A DNA stretch of 64,000 nucleotides from Polycyclovorans sp964425915 (GCA_964425915.1 CAYROO010000005.1:1-64000), one strand, 5' to 3'. Counted from the stretch's first letter, positions 34,614 to 43,755 are shown. The notes: generated from the letters alone by a model not told the origin. Numbers and translations are program-made.

Positions 34614-34924
34614 GGGCGTCTCCGTGTGGCGGTTGGTTTGAGCAGCAGTTCGGCCTGCAGGCCTGCACGTGCGGCAAGCTTCACCATGTTATCGAGCGAG
34701 ATGCTGGCGCTGTCCCCGCGCAGCAGCAGGTTAAGGCGGGGCTGCTGGATGCCGAGCTGCTTGGCAATCTGTTGTTGGGTGCCCGGCATTGACGACAAGT
34801 GCTCGCGCAATGCGCGCAGTGCATACGCGCGTGTTCGTTTCAGCGCCGCCTGGTCGGGCGGGTACATGGCCTCGAAGGCATCTTCAAATGGGCCGCTGAT
34901 CGCTTCGTTGGCGTTTACGTTCAA
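34610..34924 (-). CDS. XRE/HigA-type HTH regulator
   Basis: A 104-residue DNA-binding protein starting at TTG 34924 (NVNANEAISGPFEDAFEAMY), with the HTH at PGTQQQIAKQLGIQQPRLNL then DSASISLDNMVKLAARAG. The overall form is that of HigA/XRE antitoxins. The open frame extends to 35131, but a promoter-like dyad at 34955-34972 argues that translation starts after it. It is coupled to the small VbhA-like gene. Confidence 0.7.
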   Translation of the reverse strand: MNVNANEAISGPFEDAFEAMYPPDQAALKRTRAYALRALREHLSSMPGTQQQIAKQLGIQQPRLNLLLRGDSASISLDNMVKLAARAGLQAELLLKPTATRRRP

Positions 34925-34954
34925 GGCGCAAGCTCGGTTACGGACGCTGCAAAA

Positions 34955-34972
34955 TATAATGGAGAAATTATA
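34955..34972. promoter_or_regulatory. Operator/promoter of the HTH-VbhA-like operon
   Basis: TATAAT-GGAGAA-ATTATA is an inverted repeat with perfect 6-bp arms; on the minus strand its first arm reads as a consensus -10 TATAAT, about 43 bp before the TTG start. This fits a self-repressed antitoxin promoter. Of the rest, 34973-35813 (840 bp) shows no supportable gene, only a hairpin at 35261-35280. Confidence 0.6.
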
Positions 34973-35260
34973 AGCCATTGGTGCCGTTGTCACCGCTTGT
35001 AATCGGCGCCGCTCTGTAGACGATGCGCGCGAGATCGCGGTGGGGTTTGGCGAGACAACTGTGCATGGCTCGTCGGCATTGCACGTTGGGTGTGGCGCTG
35101 AGCGGAAGCGTGCGCGCGACCCTTCAAGCAAGGACGGGTGCGCAAAGGAGCAGTTGGAATGCCTCGCTATGGCGACTCAGTCGGCCGAGTGAAGGGGCGA
35201 TTGAAACGCGATGAACCCCGGCGCATCTGTCTACAAATCGTCTACGGACTTTGACCCGAA

Positions 35261-35280
35261 CCTTCCGCCGAGGCGGAAGG
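35261..35280. other. Perfect hairpin in gene-free stretch
   Basis: CCTTCCGCC-GA-GGCGGAAGG makes a 9-bp stem with a 2-nt loop. No T-run follows on the plus strand. It lies in a region of 840 bp without a convincing gene; the weak frames there have no family likeness or ribosome site. Confidence 0.4.
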
Positions 35281-35813
35281 GACGAAAACAACACACCTGA
35301 TGCACTGCCTGCGTCCAGAAAAACTAACAAAAACAATAAGATAACCTTGCGCAGTTGGTGGGGGTTGAGTACACCCTCGTTAAATCAATGACTTACGAGG
35401 GCCAGAATCGGCCTAAATCAGGGCTTCTGGCGGTCTCGACGGTGCGGCGAAAAGCGACCGTTACGGGGCTGGTCTGGCGGGATTATCGGTACACGGCTCA
35501 TTCCCAATTCGGTACGAGCACGAGCGCGCGATGGGGGCGCTTTTGCCGTGAAAATAAATGCCGAAACCGACGGGCAAGCCCGGTTGTGTTCGGTGCTTCT
35601 TGGCATGGATGCAGCCCGCCGCGGGGCTCGGGATGTACCGCTGAAGCCACGCCCAAGGTTGAGATAAAGGACTCAATAACCGCTACGCATTTCGCCGAGG
35701 AATGTTGCTCCTTTGGTGGCGAAACCAACCGTTTAGGTGGCTGGTGTCAGCCCCCTTTTCATGGCCCATGTCTGTCCTCATCCGCACAGATGTCGGCCCA
35801 ATCACGGCCTCGA

Positions 35814-36602
35814 TCAACGGCGGCGGCGGTTCACCAATTGAACGGTCGGCGGCGTGTCGGGTTGTATCGAATTGAGGCTGCTGTAGCCGTATATGTTCTG
35901 GATGGTTGCGGTGCAGATCAGGTTGCTCTGCTGCGACTCGTCCGCCTCGCATCGGTCGAGGCTGTAGGTCAGCGCAACAGCGATTCGGCGCTGCCCTCCT
36001 GTCTGGCTTAGCTGCTCCAGCATGTTCACCGCCTGATCCGGCGTGGCGGGGACAACCCAGCCTTCTTTCGAGTACTGGACCTGCGCGGTTACGGAGCCGT
36101 AATCGCTGGAGATAACTGCCAGTCCACGCGTGCGCCTTCCCTCCGAAATGCCGGTACGAACGTCGCTGTTCGTGTATCGAACGCTGGCGAGAATGTCGAA
36201 CGGTTCGCGATAGAGCGGGAAGCCCTGCAACTGCGGATCATAGGCATGCACGGGGAACTCTCCCCGGACCAGGAACTGCTTCGCTCGCACGCCGGGCGCG
36301 AGCGTCTGTATTTCGGTGATCGCCTCCTGATGTAGCGCCTCAACGCCCACGCCGACTTCCTTGGCGGCCATGTATCGGTCGAACGTTTTGGTTTGTGAAC
36401 GCAGATAGCTGTCGAGCGTCTCGGCACGTTTCGATGACAGGTTACTGATCCCGAATGCGACCAACAGATCGCTGAACTGAGGGCTGGCGTAATCGGCCCA
36501 AGGCGCCCGGAAAGACGGTGGTTCCGGGGCCTGTGGTGGTGCGCTGGCACACCCCCCGATTAGCAACGCCGACGCGACGGGTATGAGCTTGCGGGTGATC
36601 AT
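35814..36602 (-). CDS. Hypothetical lipoprotein
   Basis: A 262-residue protein with a lipoprotein signal (lipobox IGGC, then ASAPPQAPEPP). The mature part mixes helices (RAETLDSYLRSQTKTFDRYM) and beta strands (FDILASVRYTNSDVRTG). I do not recognise a family with confidence. The ATG overlaps the upstream gene's stop by 4 bp, so the two work as a unit. Outer-membrane lipoproteins in mobile elements can alter phage receptors or exclusion; that is only a possibility. Confidence 0.6.
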   Translation of the reverse strand: MITRKLIPVASALLIGGCASAPPQAPEPPSFRAPWADYASPQFSDLLVAFGISNLSSKRAETLDSYLRSQTKTFDRYMAAKEVGVGVEALHQEAITEIQTLAPGVRAKQFLVRGEFPVHAYDPQLQGFPLYREPFDILASVRYTNSDVRTGISEGRRTRGLAVISSDYGSVTAQVQYSKEGWVVPATPDQAVNMLEQLSQTGGQRRIAVALTYSLDRCEADESQQSNLICTATIQNIYGYSSLNSIQPDTPPTVQLVNRRRR

Positions 36603-37030
36603 GCCGTGGTCACCTCATCTGAAGTGGCGATGGCGGTTTGTGGGGCGATCAAGCGAAGCAGGCGTTGGCCGCCATCCTCGAAATCGTCGGGGCCAATGCC
36701 ACCCGCCTGTGCGATCCATGCAAAGAGCCGCAGCACATGCTCGAGCAGTTCCTGTGGAAGACCGAAGAGCGCGGTAGTGGCCGTGATGCGCCGGGCACCG
36801 TCCTTGATGCAGCTCGCGAGGATGCCCCTGAGCTGGTCGGCGCACTCATCGTCGGCCTCGATGTGATCCAGCAACGCCAGCAATGCGGCATGCACCGCAC
36901 GGCCAGGCGGCAGTTTCGCTTCGAACAGCCTAGGAGGTGAGCCCCATACCGGTCCAAGCGTGTGAAAGGCGCGCTCGTCGTCCAGGAGCAGCTCGGCCAT
37001 GTGGTCGAAGCCGGATTTTCGGTCTGTCAT
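36599..37030 (-). CDS. Hypothetical cytoplasmic protein
   Basis: A 143-residue helical, acidic protein (MTDRKSGFDHMAELLLDDER at the start, QELLEHVLRLFAWIAQAGG later) with a clear ribosome site (AAGGAGG) before ATG 37030. It overlaps the lipoprotein gene by ATGA and is divergent from an HTH regulator. No known domain is recognised. Confidence 0.55.
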   Translation of the reverse strand: MTDRKSGFDHMAELLLDDERAFHTLGPVWGSPPRLFEAKLPPGRAVHAALLALLDHIEADDECADQLRGILASCIKDGARRITATTALFGLPQELLEHVLRLFAWIAQAGGIGPDDFEDGGQRLLRLIAPQTAIATSDEVTTA

Positions 37031-37058
37031 TGCAAGGCCTCCTTCGAAGAATGTTATT

Positions 37059-37071
37059 TCTACAGTGTAGA
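37059..37071. promoter_or_regulatory. Candidate operator between divergent genes
   Basis: TCTACA-G-TGTAGA is a perfect 13-bp palindrome in the 54-bp gap between the hypothetical protein gene (start 37030) and the XRE regulator (start 37085). It is a natural binding site for that regulator. Confidence 0.55.
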
Positions 37072-37084
37072 TTTATACGCGGCA

Positions 37085-37381
37085 ATGACAAGACTTGGCG
37101 AGATGCAACGCAAGCATCCGTCGATCGAGTTCATTGGCCAGACCGTCCGTCAGCGGCGTCTGGCGATGGGGCTGTCTCAGGAGGACATGGCGGACCGTGT
37201 GGGCGTCCACCGGACCTACTACAGCTCACTGGAGCGAGGGGCCTACAACTTCACTGTCACGGTGCTCTTCAGGCTCGCCGTGGGGCTGGAATGCGAGGCA
37301 GGCGACCTTCTGCCGCCTCGAACGATGCTGACAAATTTGCCGCCGGTTGCGCCGCGAAGGGGGCGGCCGAGGGTAAATTAG
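37085..37381 (+). CDS. XRE-family HTH regulator
   Basis: A 98-residue single-domain repressor (FIGQTVRQRRLAMGLSQEDM, ADRVGVHRTYYSSLERGAYN, LFRLAVGLECEAGDLLPP), the form common to restriction-modification controllers and solitary phage-defence regulators. It is divergent to the lipoprotein pair with a palindromic operator between. In-frame ATG 37103 is an alternative start. Confidence 0.75.
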   Translation: MTRLGEMQRKHPSIEFIGQTVRQRRLAMGLSQEDMADRVGVHRTYYSSLERGAYNFTVTVLFRLAVGLECEAGDLLPPRTMLTNLPPVAPRRGRPRVN

Positions 37382-37470
37382 CCCGTCCCGACAGATGGAA
37401 AAGGTAGTTGACCGAAGGCGCTGTAATGGCCGGTGGTTATGCCGTAATAGGCGGCGCTTCGAGTTTTGCA

Positions 37471-37490
37471 GACTTTCGCATGCGAAAGTC
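37471..37490. repeat. 20-bp palindrome, copy 3 of 3
   Basis: Third copy of GACTTTCGCATGCGAAAGTC, between the XRE regulator and the 3' end of the NADAR operon. The surrounding 37382-37590 has no gene. Confidence 0.9.
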
Positions 37491-37590
37491 ATGACAGGGC
37501 ATCTTTCGCTGTCCGAATGCTGCCGGTTGTAAGCATCTAATCAGCCACCTAGCGAGCCTATGACGTTTACTGAAGGGCGGCAATTCGTAG

Positions 37591-38754
37591 CTATGCGTAA
37601 GCATCACCGGTAAGGAGTAAGCAGCAAATCTCAGGCTGAGACCCCTTCACAGCTTGAGGGTCAACAACGTATCGCGTGGGTTCAGTGTGAGGAATGGCTA
37701 CCCCGAACGAGGCTGTCTCCAGGTTCGATGGACGCATCTCGAAGCAGGCGAGCCCGGCACCTAACGTAACCAATTTGCTGCCGAACGGAGTGACTACAAG
37801 CCTGCAGCCGCCGAGGATCTCCATGCTTTCCTGATACCGACGCATCGCTCCAAGCAACTGGCGATAGGCCTCGAACGGTTGCGACTCATGGACGTACATG
37901 ATGTTGCTGGTCGGTGTTCGCCGAGAGTCGAACAGGGCCTCCTTGTATTCGACGAGCAGGCGGTCGGCGCGTCGCGGATTCCGGGACGGATGGGGCAGCA
38001 CCGGACAGATTTCGGCCTCGCCAGGTATTTCAGTCGACCGCATTATTTGCAGCTGGTTGACCCGGTGTTCCCCGAGGATCGGGAACCATACGACTGGCCA
38101 GTCCTGGAAGCTCTCAAGCTGCATAGCGCCGGAAAACCCGGGGACCATGACGATCTCGCTGCTGGGATCCTCGGCCATGATCTGACCGTCCAGGCCCGCA
38201 TCCTCGGCGACGAGCACCTGAAAGTTGACCCCCGCGGCAGCCAGTGCGTTGTCCGCGTCCTTGTCCGGGACAAGCTTGTTCAGAAGGCTGGTCATCAGTG
38301 CCAGGTAGACCACCCTTGGCAGTGAGCTCGCGTCGAGGATGATGTCTGTCTGCGTTGACACCTTCTCAAGGACCGCGTGGGTGCCGATCCGTAGCGCGAT
38401 GGTCGCGCTCAGGTCTTCGTCGCCGTCGCCTGCGCCGAAAGTGACCCGCTCGACAGCACCAATGGCTGAAAAAAGTTCGGCAAGGCCGTGATCGTTCTGC
38501 TCTGTGAGCTGTTTCAGCGCATCGTCCAGTTGGTAGTTGGGGAAATCGATCAGCACTAGCTTCGCTTCCTCGATGCTCCCGCCGGAGCTTCGGATGCTAT
38601 TGATGCACTCACGCATGACCGTCTGTGCGCGGACGTCGAAGCCACTGCCCGCAATGTAGAGAAGGCGAATCGGGCGATCCTCGAAGAGACGCTCCCACAG
38701 TTCGTTGGCATCGGAGCCGCGCCGGAACACATATTGTTCCCACAATGTCCGCAT
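37591..38754 (-). CDS. Unrecognised protein, last gene of the NADAR operon
   Basis: A 387-residue soluble protein. The N-terminal part has a glycine loop after a hydrophobic strand (RLLYIAGSGFDVRA, near residue 35) and alternating strands and helices (KLVLIDFPNY, DIILDASSLPRVVYLALM), suggesting a Rossmann-like nucleotide-binding fold. No transmembrane, nuclease or protease motif is visible. ATG 38754 lies 2 bp after the ATPase stop (the longer frame to 38808 would overlap it). As the terminal gene of a conflict-type operon it could be the effector or the sensor, but I cannot name a family. Confidence 0.7.
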   Translation of the reverse strand: MRTLWEQYVFRRGSDANELWERLFEDRPIRLLYIAGSGFDVRAQTVMRECINSIRSSGGSIEEAKLVLIDFPNYQLDDALKQLTEQNDHGLAELFSAIGAVERVTFGAGDGDEDLSATIALRIGTHAVLEKVSTQTDIILDASSLPRVVYLALMTSLLNKLVPDKDADNALAAAGVNFQVLVAEDAGLDGQIMAEDPSSEIVMVPGFSGAMQLESFQDWPVVWFPILGEHRVNQLQIMRSTEIPGEAEICPVLPHPSRNPRRADRLLVEYKEALFDSRRTPTSNIMYVHESQPFEAYRQLLGAMRRYQESMEILGGCRLVVTPFGSKLVTLGAGLACFEMRPSNLETASFGVAIPHTEPTRYVVDPQAVKGSQPEICCLLLTGDAYA

Positions 38755-38756
38755 CG

Positions 38757-40673
38757 CTAGATCTCCATTGCCAGGCTTTTCTTCGGCTTCCAACCGCGCA
38801 GCATCCATTCAATCAGTTCGGAACATGTCACGTCCTGCCAACCGCCCATCTGCAGAGGCAAGCCGAAGCGCGTGCACAACGTCCGGTTGAGGTACAGGAT
38901 CGATCCGGCGTCGCGCGCGGTAGACGCGCTGCTGGTGCGGAGAACTAGCAAGTTCTCTGCAATGCATTCCGACAAAACGCGCTTGAGCAAATCGCCGTGT
39001 TCACCTAGTGGCCTTTTCCGGCCTTGGAGCTTTTCCAGTTCCGAATGCGACAGCCGTACCCCGGTCACCCCGGGAGCGTAGGGAGCGTTCGGGAGAAAGG
39101 TGCGGGAGCGGCAGTACCCGCCGATCGACGTGATGAGTTTCTGAGCCCGTGTGCCTTCGGTATGCTGCTTCGGGACGAATTTCAGCCGACGCACCGCCGC
39201 ATCGCGCAGGATCTTCTCCTGCTCTTCTGGCGATAGTTCATGGTGACGGGTCCGAAGTACCTGCTTGGCGACGATACCTTCGTATAGCGCGGCAGCCATC
39301 GCCAGGAGTTCCTCGACGTTATACGTCGCCATGACGCAAAGTCGTTCCAACCCATAGTAGAAGGGCATGCCGAGTTCCTCGTGCAGCAGGATCTCGGCGG
39401 CAGCACGAAGCGAGGAGTTGTCCTTGTCGTCTATCGCTTCCGCCGGGAGGACCATGTCGAAGCTAAGCTGCCTCTTGGAAACGTCGCGTGCTACCAGAAT
39501 CCTTGTGACGAAGAGTTCCAGCAGCGTATCCAAGGTCGACTCTTCGGATTTCTTCTCTGCCCGTGCGGACCATTCGCTGTAGCGGGCATTGTTTTCGTGT
39601 GGTTGGAGTGTCGCGCGAAGGACCTCGATCGCCGGCTGGACGTAGACGTTGACTTCCTCCGGTTCCAATTGCTCCCTCAGACGCTGGGCGAAGTTCCCAG
39701 CGACAGCATCCTGCTGCCGCATTCGCCGCTCTAGCACGTTCTGGGCGAAGGGGAGAAATTGGTGGATGCCCTTGCTACTGCCCCAAAGTTCCTCGAGTGC
39801 GTACACGTGAAGGTCACGGCCGGATTTCGCGCCTTGGGAGAGCAGCTCGTCTCCCAGCACGAGCGTTCGCATGGCGAGCCAAACAGGGATCCCGGGCCGC
39901 TGGACCGTTATCTCGTCGATGAGTATGTCGCGTTGCTTGCGCCGCAGGCGGTGAAGGTCGTCGATCATCAACAGCCGCTTCACGGCGACCGGAGAGCCGT
40001 TGCGCATGAATCGGACGGACTGCAGCCAGAGTACCGACTCGATGCGTTGGCTGCTTGGGACCGACTGGTTTGACTGCCCGGCGAACGAATCCATCTGCGC
40101 GTAGATCCGCTTTTCCTGAGATTCGGCCCACTCCGCCAGTGCACGTGCGGAACTCAGCTTGGGAATGCCTTGCAGGTCCTGCGCTTCGTCCGAGTACTCT
40201 AGGTCGATGGAATCCAGCGCGTCATCGGAGGCGTGGCCCAGGAAGGCGCTCAAGCTGCGGATCGTGCGCAACACAACACGGCAATCGAGCAGTGCTCGGA
40301 AAGGCCCTTCCTCGACGGGCGAAGCATTCGGCAGCAGGTCGGCGTAGCCGGACGCGCACGAGATCAATACGCCAAGCAGTTGCGGACCATCTTGGTCATG
40401 CAGAACCCCTTTCTCGACAAACTGGGGAAAGGACTCCTTCAGTTCGTTGTTGCCCTTGGAGCGCCAGAAGCTCCGTAGCACGCTCGGTGTGAACGCCCGG
40501 AGTATCGTCGTCTTGCCGCCTCCTGGTGCGCTTCGGAAGATGTGCACGCCGCCTTTCAAGACTTCGTCGGACAGCTTCTCCAAAATCTTCGGCGAGAAGA
40601 CAAGGGCAAACTCCTGGTCCGAAGTAGTTCTCTCGGATCGTCGTTCCAGGAAGGGATTGACGTTGTAGGCCAT
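38757..40673 (-). CDS. AAA/STAND-type ATPase (ORC-CDC6-like)
   Basis: A 638-residue P-loop NTPase. Walker A is SAPGGGKTTILRAF near residue 48 and Walker B is KRLLMIDDLHRLRRKQRD near residue 235. The C-terminal 200 residues look like winged-helix modules (LAMAAALYEGIVAKQ, LKRVLSECIAENLLVLRTS). The layout resembles the ORC/CDC6-like ATPases predicted in NTP-dependent prokaryotic conflict systems. Its ATG shares one base with the stop of the phosphoribosyltransferase-like gene. It is the most probable sensor or switch of the operon. Confidence 0.75.
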   Translation of the reverse strand: MAYNVNPFLERRSERTTSDQEFALVFSPKILEKLSDEVLKGGVHIFRSAPGGGKTTILRAFTPSVLRSFWRSKGNNELKESFPQFVEKGVLHDQDGPQLLGVLISCASGYADLLPNASPVEEGPFRALLDCRVVLRTIRSLSAFLGHASDDALDSIDLEYSDEAQDLQGIPKLSSARALAEWAESQEKRIYAQMDSFAGQSNQSVPSSQRIESVLWLQSVRFMRNGSPVAVKRLLMIDDLHRLRRKQRDILIDEITVQRPGIPVWLAMRTLVLGDELLSQGAKSGRDLHVYALEELWGSSKGIHQFLPFAQNVLERRMRQQDAVAGNFAQRLREQLEPEEVNVYVQPAIEVLRATLQPHENNARYSEWSARAEKKSEESTLDTLLELFVTRILVARDVSKRQLSFDMVLPAEAIDDKDNSSLRAAAEILLHEELGMPFYYGLERLCVMATYNVEELLAMAAALYEGIVAKQVLRTRHHELSPEEQEKILRDAAVRRLKFVPKQHTEGTRAQKLITSIGGYCRSRTFLPNAPYAPGVTGVRLSHSELEKLQGRKRPLGEHGDLLKRVLSECIAENLLVLRTSSASTARDAGSILYLNRTLCTRFGLPLQMGGWQDVTCSELIEWMLRGWKPKKSLAMEI

Positions 40674-41776
40674 CAGAAGTCTTTGTGCCTCACGACTCGT
40701 GGGAATAGTCCGGCGTACTCGTACTGTTCCGGTCCCCAGAGCAGGTAAATGGCGTTGTTGGGAGTGTTGTGGGACAGCACGACGGGCAGGGCGCAGCCGG
40801 CGAAGCCGAGCCGTCCGTCTGTTCCGCCAACTTTCATGTGCTCGTCGTTGACTGCGGCATCGAAGTACTTCTCCTTGTCCAGCAATGCCCTAATTGATGC
40901 CGATGGATTGACGGTCAACGCCAGATCTCGTTCCAGCGGACACAGCACCCGCAGTTGCAACGGCTTGTAGCCATGCTCCGAAGTGAATCTCTCGCTCCAG
41001 TATTCGATATGGTCGATCGCTTGGCGCGTCGCGACATACAGCACGAGGAAGACTTCATAATGCGACGGGTCGATCAGCTTGAGTTTGTGCAACTGGTTAT
41101 AGACCTTTTGCAGCTTCCCGCCGTATGTCTTCTCCTCGCTGTCGTAGCGAATGTAGGTATTTCCGCTCCCGGAGAAGTCGTCGAGCAGCCATATCAGGTT
41201 GAAGTGGGGTGCGGTTGCTTCATGGCCGGCCTTCCCGAGACTCTTCTTGAGGTCGCCGAGCATTGCCCCCGACTTCTGTTCACCCAGTTCGTAGGCCTGC
41301 CAGATCTGCTCGTTGTTGATCTCGTGGTTGCTCGCACGTCGCAGTTCGTTGGTTCGCGCGCCGTCGCTCAAACCAAGGTAAAGCGACTTTAGGCGAAGCT
41401 CCTTGAATCTGGGGTGCCGGGAAAGCTCTCCGACCTTGTGCGTCGGCAACCCGTACTCCTCGGCAACCATGCGAAGGCGTTCTCGCACGATCAGGTCCGG
41501 GTACGCCATTTCCACGAGATGCGAGATCTCCCGGTCGGAGAAGAACACAAGCTCGTTTTCCACCAGTTCCAAGGCGGCCGCCCGGTCTTCGAGATCGAGC
41601 CGGTTTAGCCATAACGCCAAGCTCTCGATGAACCTCCGGCCAGGCCCGAAACGCTGGTAGTCGTCGTACTTGTAGTACGCCAGCAGTTGGAGGTCGGGGA
41701 CATGGTCTTGCACCATCTGCGGCTGCTGCCACCCCATCACCCTCGCCAGCAGACCGGCTGCGTTGAGATCCTGCAT
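40673..41776 (-). CDS. Phosphoribosyltransferase-like protein (PRTase-CE type)
   Basis: A 367-residue protein with a type I PRTase PRPP loop, NLIWLLDDFSGSGNTYIRYD (near residue 195), in which paired acidic residues and the small GSG(N)T loop match the family. A long helical N-terminal half precedes it. Proteins of this form have been predicted as conflict-system components. The substrate may be PRPP or another ribose-phosphate compound. It starts 2 bp after the SIS-HAD stop and overlaps the ATPase gene by one base. Confidence 0.75.
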   Translation of the reverse strand: MQDLNAAGLLARVMGWQQPQMVQDHVPDLQLLAYYKYDDYQRFGPGRRFIESLALWLNRLDLEDRAAALELVENELVFFSDREISHLVEMAYPDLIVRERLRMVAEEYGLPTHKVGELSRHPRFKELRLKSLYLGLSDGARTNELRRASNHEINNEQIWQAYELGEQKSGAMLGDLKKSLGKAGHEATAPHFNLIWLLDDFSGSGNTYIRYDSEEKTYGGKLQKVYNQLHKLKLIDPSHYEVFLVLYVATRQAIDHIEYWSERFTSEHGYKPLQLRVLCPLERDLALTVNPSASIRALLDKEKYFDAAVNDEHMKVGGTDGRLGFAGCALPVVLSHNTPNNAIYLLWGPEQYEYAGLFPRVVRHKDF

Positions 41777-41778
41777 GG

Positions 41779-43731
41779 TTATCCTTCGTCCGAAGGTTCG
41801 TCTTTCAGGGTGACCGCGAACTTCCCCGGTTCAACAATCCGGAAACGGTCCAGGTACCAGAGCGTGGCATCCACGTCGCGCTTGTGTCCGGGCGCCAGCT
41901 TCCATCCACGATCCAGGCGTCTTGAGGGCATGTCGACACTGAGCGAGAAGCGATGCTCAAGCAGCGAGACGTCGTTCCCCGGCCAGGCGCCCTGGTCCCC
42001 CATCGTCACGATCTGGTGCGGGTCGACCTTGCTGTGCTGGATGATATGCGCGATGAGCCCGGACTTGCCGACTCGGGGCGCGAGGACATCTACCGAGTGC
42101 TTGCTGCGGAACAGCGAGCTCGTCGTCAAGCCTGCCTGCCGGAGTGCGTCGGCCACGACAAACCACATCTGGTCGGTCGGCAAACCATCTCGGAACCGGA
42201 TGCTGACCTGATATGGGTGGGTCGTTTTGATGCGTTCGATGGGAACTCCAAGTGATTTCAGCCTTCTGGCGATTCGTGTGACGTGGCTCAGGAATTCGAC
42301 CGTCGTGTTCGGAATTTCGGGCGCAGCGATCGCCGACCCGATCCAGCCGCCGTTGTAGAGGCCAAGGAACAGGCGGCGGAGGATTTCTTCTGACAGGACC
42401 TTGGTCAGTTCCTGCTGGATGGAATCGCCCCGACCGGAGGCAATGCCGACAAGCACGCCCGCCTCGACGAGGCGCTGGATGTGCTCGATAACCGGCGGAG
42501 CCGGAGGCTCGGTTCGGCGCTGGGAGGCGGTGAGCGTGCCGTCATAGTCGAACACCACTGCGCGGAACGCCTGTTTGGTGATGTCGTTGACGAACGCGTT
42601 CCGTGCGCGCGACATGTCGCTGCGCTTGCGGGGAGATGGCCAGCGAGCCCCGAGCACATCGTTCTTGGACTGCTCGTCGGCGGGCACCCGGGGTTCCGGA
42701 ACCGGAATGAACTCGGGAAGAGTCAGGTAGTAGATGTCCCGTCCGAACTGGGGGACGTCCGGTTGCCCCGGGTCCTTGCCCATCATTCTTGCTATGGCAT
42801 CGACCAGGTGCATCTGACCGACAAGCCCGGCGATCAGGTCGCGGGGCAGTGCACCTGGCAGCGGCATCGAAAAGGTGGGCACATCACTCGGGAACAGCCC
42901 GCGCATCTTGTCCCAAAGCGCACTCATAGACGGTTCGATGAGCGCCAGGACGACGGTGTCGTGGGGTCGCTCGGCCAGCCATAGGTGCCGGCCATGGGAG
43001 AACGACCGCAGGTCGGCAAGCTGGCAGTGCAGCAACGCGCCCTCCGACAGCTTGGATTCGAGGTCGGCGGCAATGGGGCGCAGCAACGGCGAGTAGGTGA
43101 CGATGACGGCTCCGCGCTGCGTTGCGGCTTCGACGAAGGCGGCAGCGGATGCGAGCCAATGCGCGACGGACCTGCCGTCGATCAGCAGATCGGCCATCGC
43201 CGCGGGGAGCGCATCTGCGGTCCCGTCCAGTTCTCCGTACGCGCGCGCGACCAGAACGGCGTCGAGCAGCAGGCTGTTGGTTGCCAGGTAGCCGTCCTTG
43301 TCGCGCAGCTCGAAGACGTGAGTGCTGACATCGGACAGCTTGGATGCAGCCGCCATGAGAGGACTGTCGCTGCGGTTGGTCAGTATATGGATGGGGCGTG
43401 CGCTGTGGTGCCTGGCCCGGTCGAGTGCCTCGGTGATGTCCGGGTTTTTGCCTTCTGCAGAGACCAGAAAGACGGGGCTCGAAGAGGCCAGCGTCGGGTT
43501 GCAGATGATCTCCAGCGGCGTCGATGGGCGGGATACCCGACCCGTGTACGCCTCATGCAGGTTGCAGAGCAGGGACGCGACCGTGAATGATCCACCCGAG
43601 CCGACGCCAATGACGCTCGACTCGCTGGCGCCCGCGATGGCCCCTTTCAACCGTGCAACGTCCTCGCGCATCGCTCCCGCATACGTTTCTGGCAGCTTGT
43701 CGAGTTCGGATTGATAGCGGTTTGTCGGCAT
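41779..43731 (-). CDS. SIS domain / HAD phosphatase fusion
   Basis: A 650-residue two-part protein. Residues 1 to about 340 form a double SIS (sugar isomerase/phosphosugar-binding) region with the loop VIGVGSGGSFTVASLL. Residues about 390-650 are a Cof-type HAD phosphatase: motif I VFDYDGTLTAS, motif II GIASGR, motif IV TMGDQGAWPGND. The fusion would bind a sugar phosphate and remove a phosphate. It lies 24 bp after the NADAR gene and just before the PRTase-like gene. Confidence 0.82.
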   Translation of the reverse strand: MPTNRYQSELDKLPETYAGAMREDVARLKGAIAGASESSVIGVGSGGSFTVASLLCNLHEAYTGRVSRPSTPLEIICNPTLASSSPVFLVSAEGKNPDITEALDRARHHSARPIHILTNRSDSPLMAAASKLSDVSTHVFELRDKDGYLATNSLLLDAVLVARAYGELDGTADALPAAMADLLIDGRSVAHWLASAAAFVEAATQRGAVIVTYSPLLRPIAADLESKLSEGALLHCQLADLRSFSHGRHLWLAERPHDTVVLALIEPSMSALWDKMRGLFPSDVPTFSMPLPGALPRDLIAGLVGQMHLVDAIARMMGKDPGQPDVPQFGRDIYYLTLPEFIPVPEPRVPADEQSKNDVLGARWPSPRKRSDMSRARNAFVNDITKQAFRAVVFDYDGTLTASQRRTEPPAPPVIEHIQRLVEAGVLVGIASGRGDSIQQELTKVLSEEILRRLFLGLYNGGWIGSAIAAPEIPNTTVEFLSHVTRIARRLKSLGVPIERIKTTHPYQVSIRFRDGLPTDQMWFVVADALRQAGLTTSSLFRSKHSVDVLAPRVGKSGLIAHIIQHSKVDPHQIVTMGDQGAWPGNDVSLLEHRFSLSVDMPSRRLDRGWKLAPGHKRDVDATLWYLDRFRIVEPGKFAVTLKDEPSDEG

Positions 43732-43755
43732 CGCAACTCTGGAGTGCAGGACTGA

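Noticed and set aside
35355..36011. 218-codon frame in the island
   Set aside because: No ribosome site or domain, erratic composition, and its second half is antisense to the lipoprotein gene.
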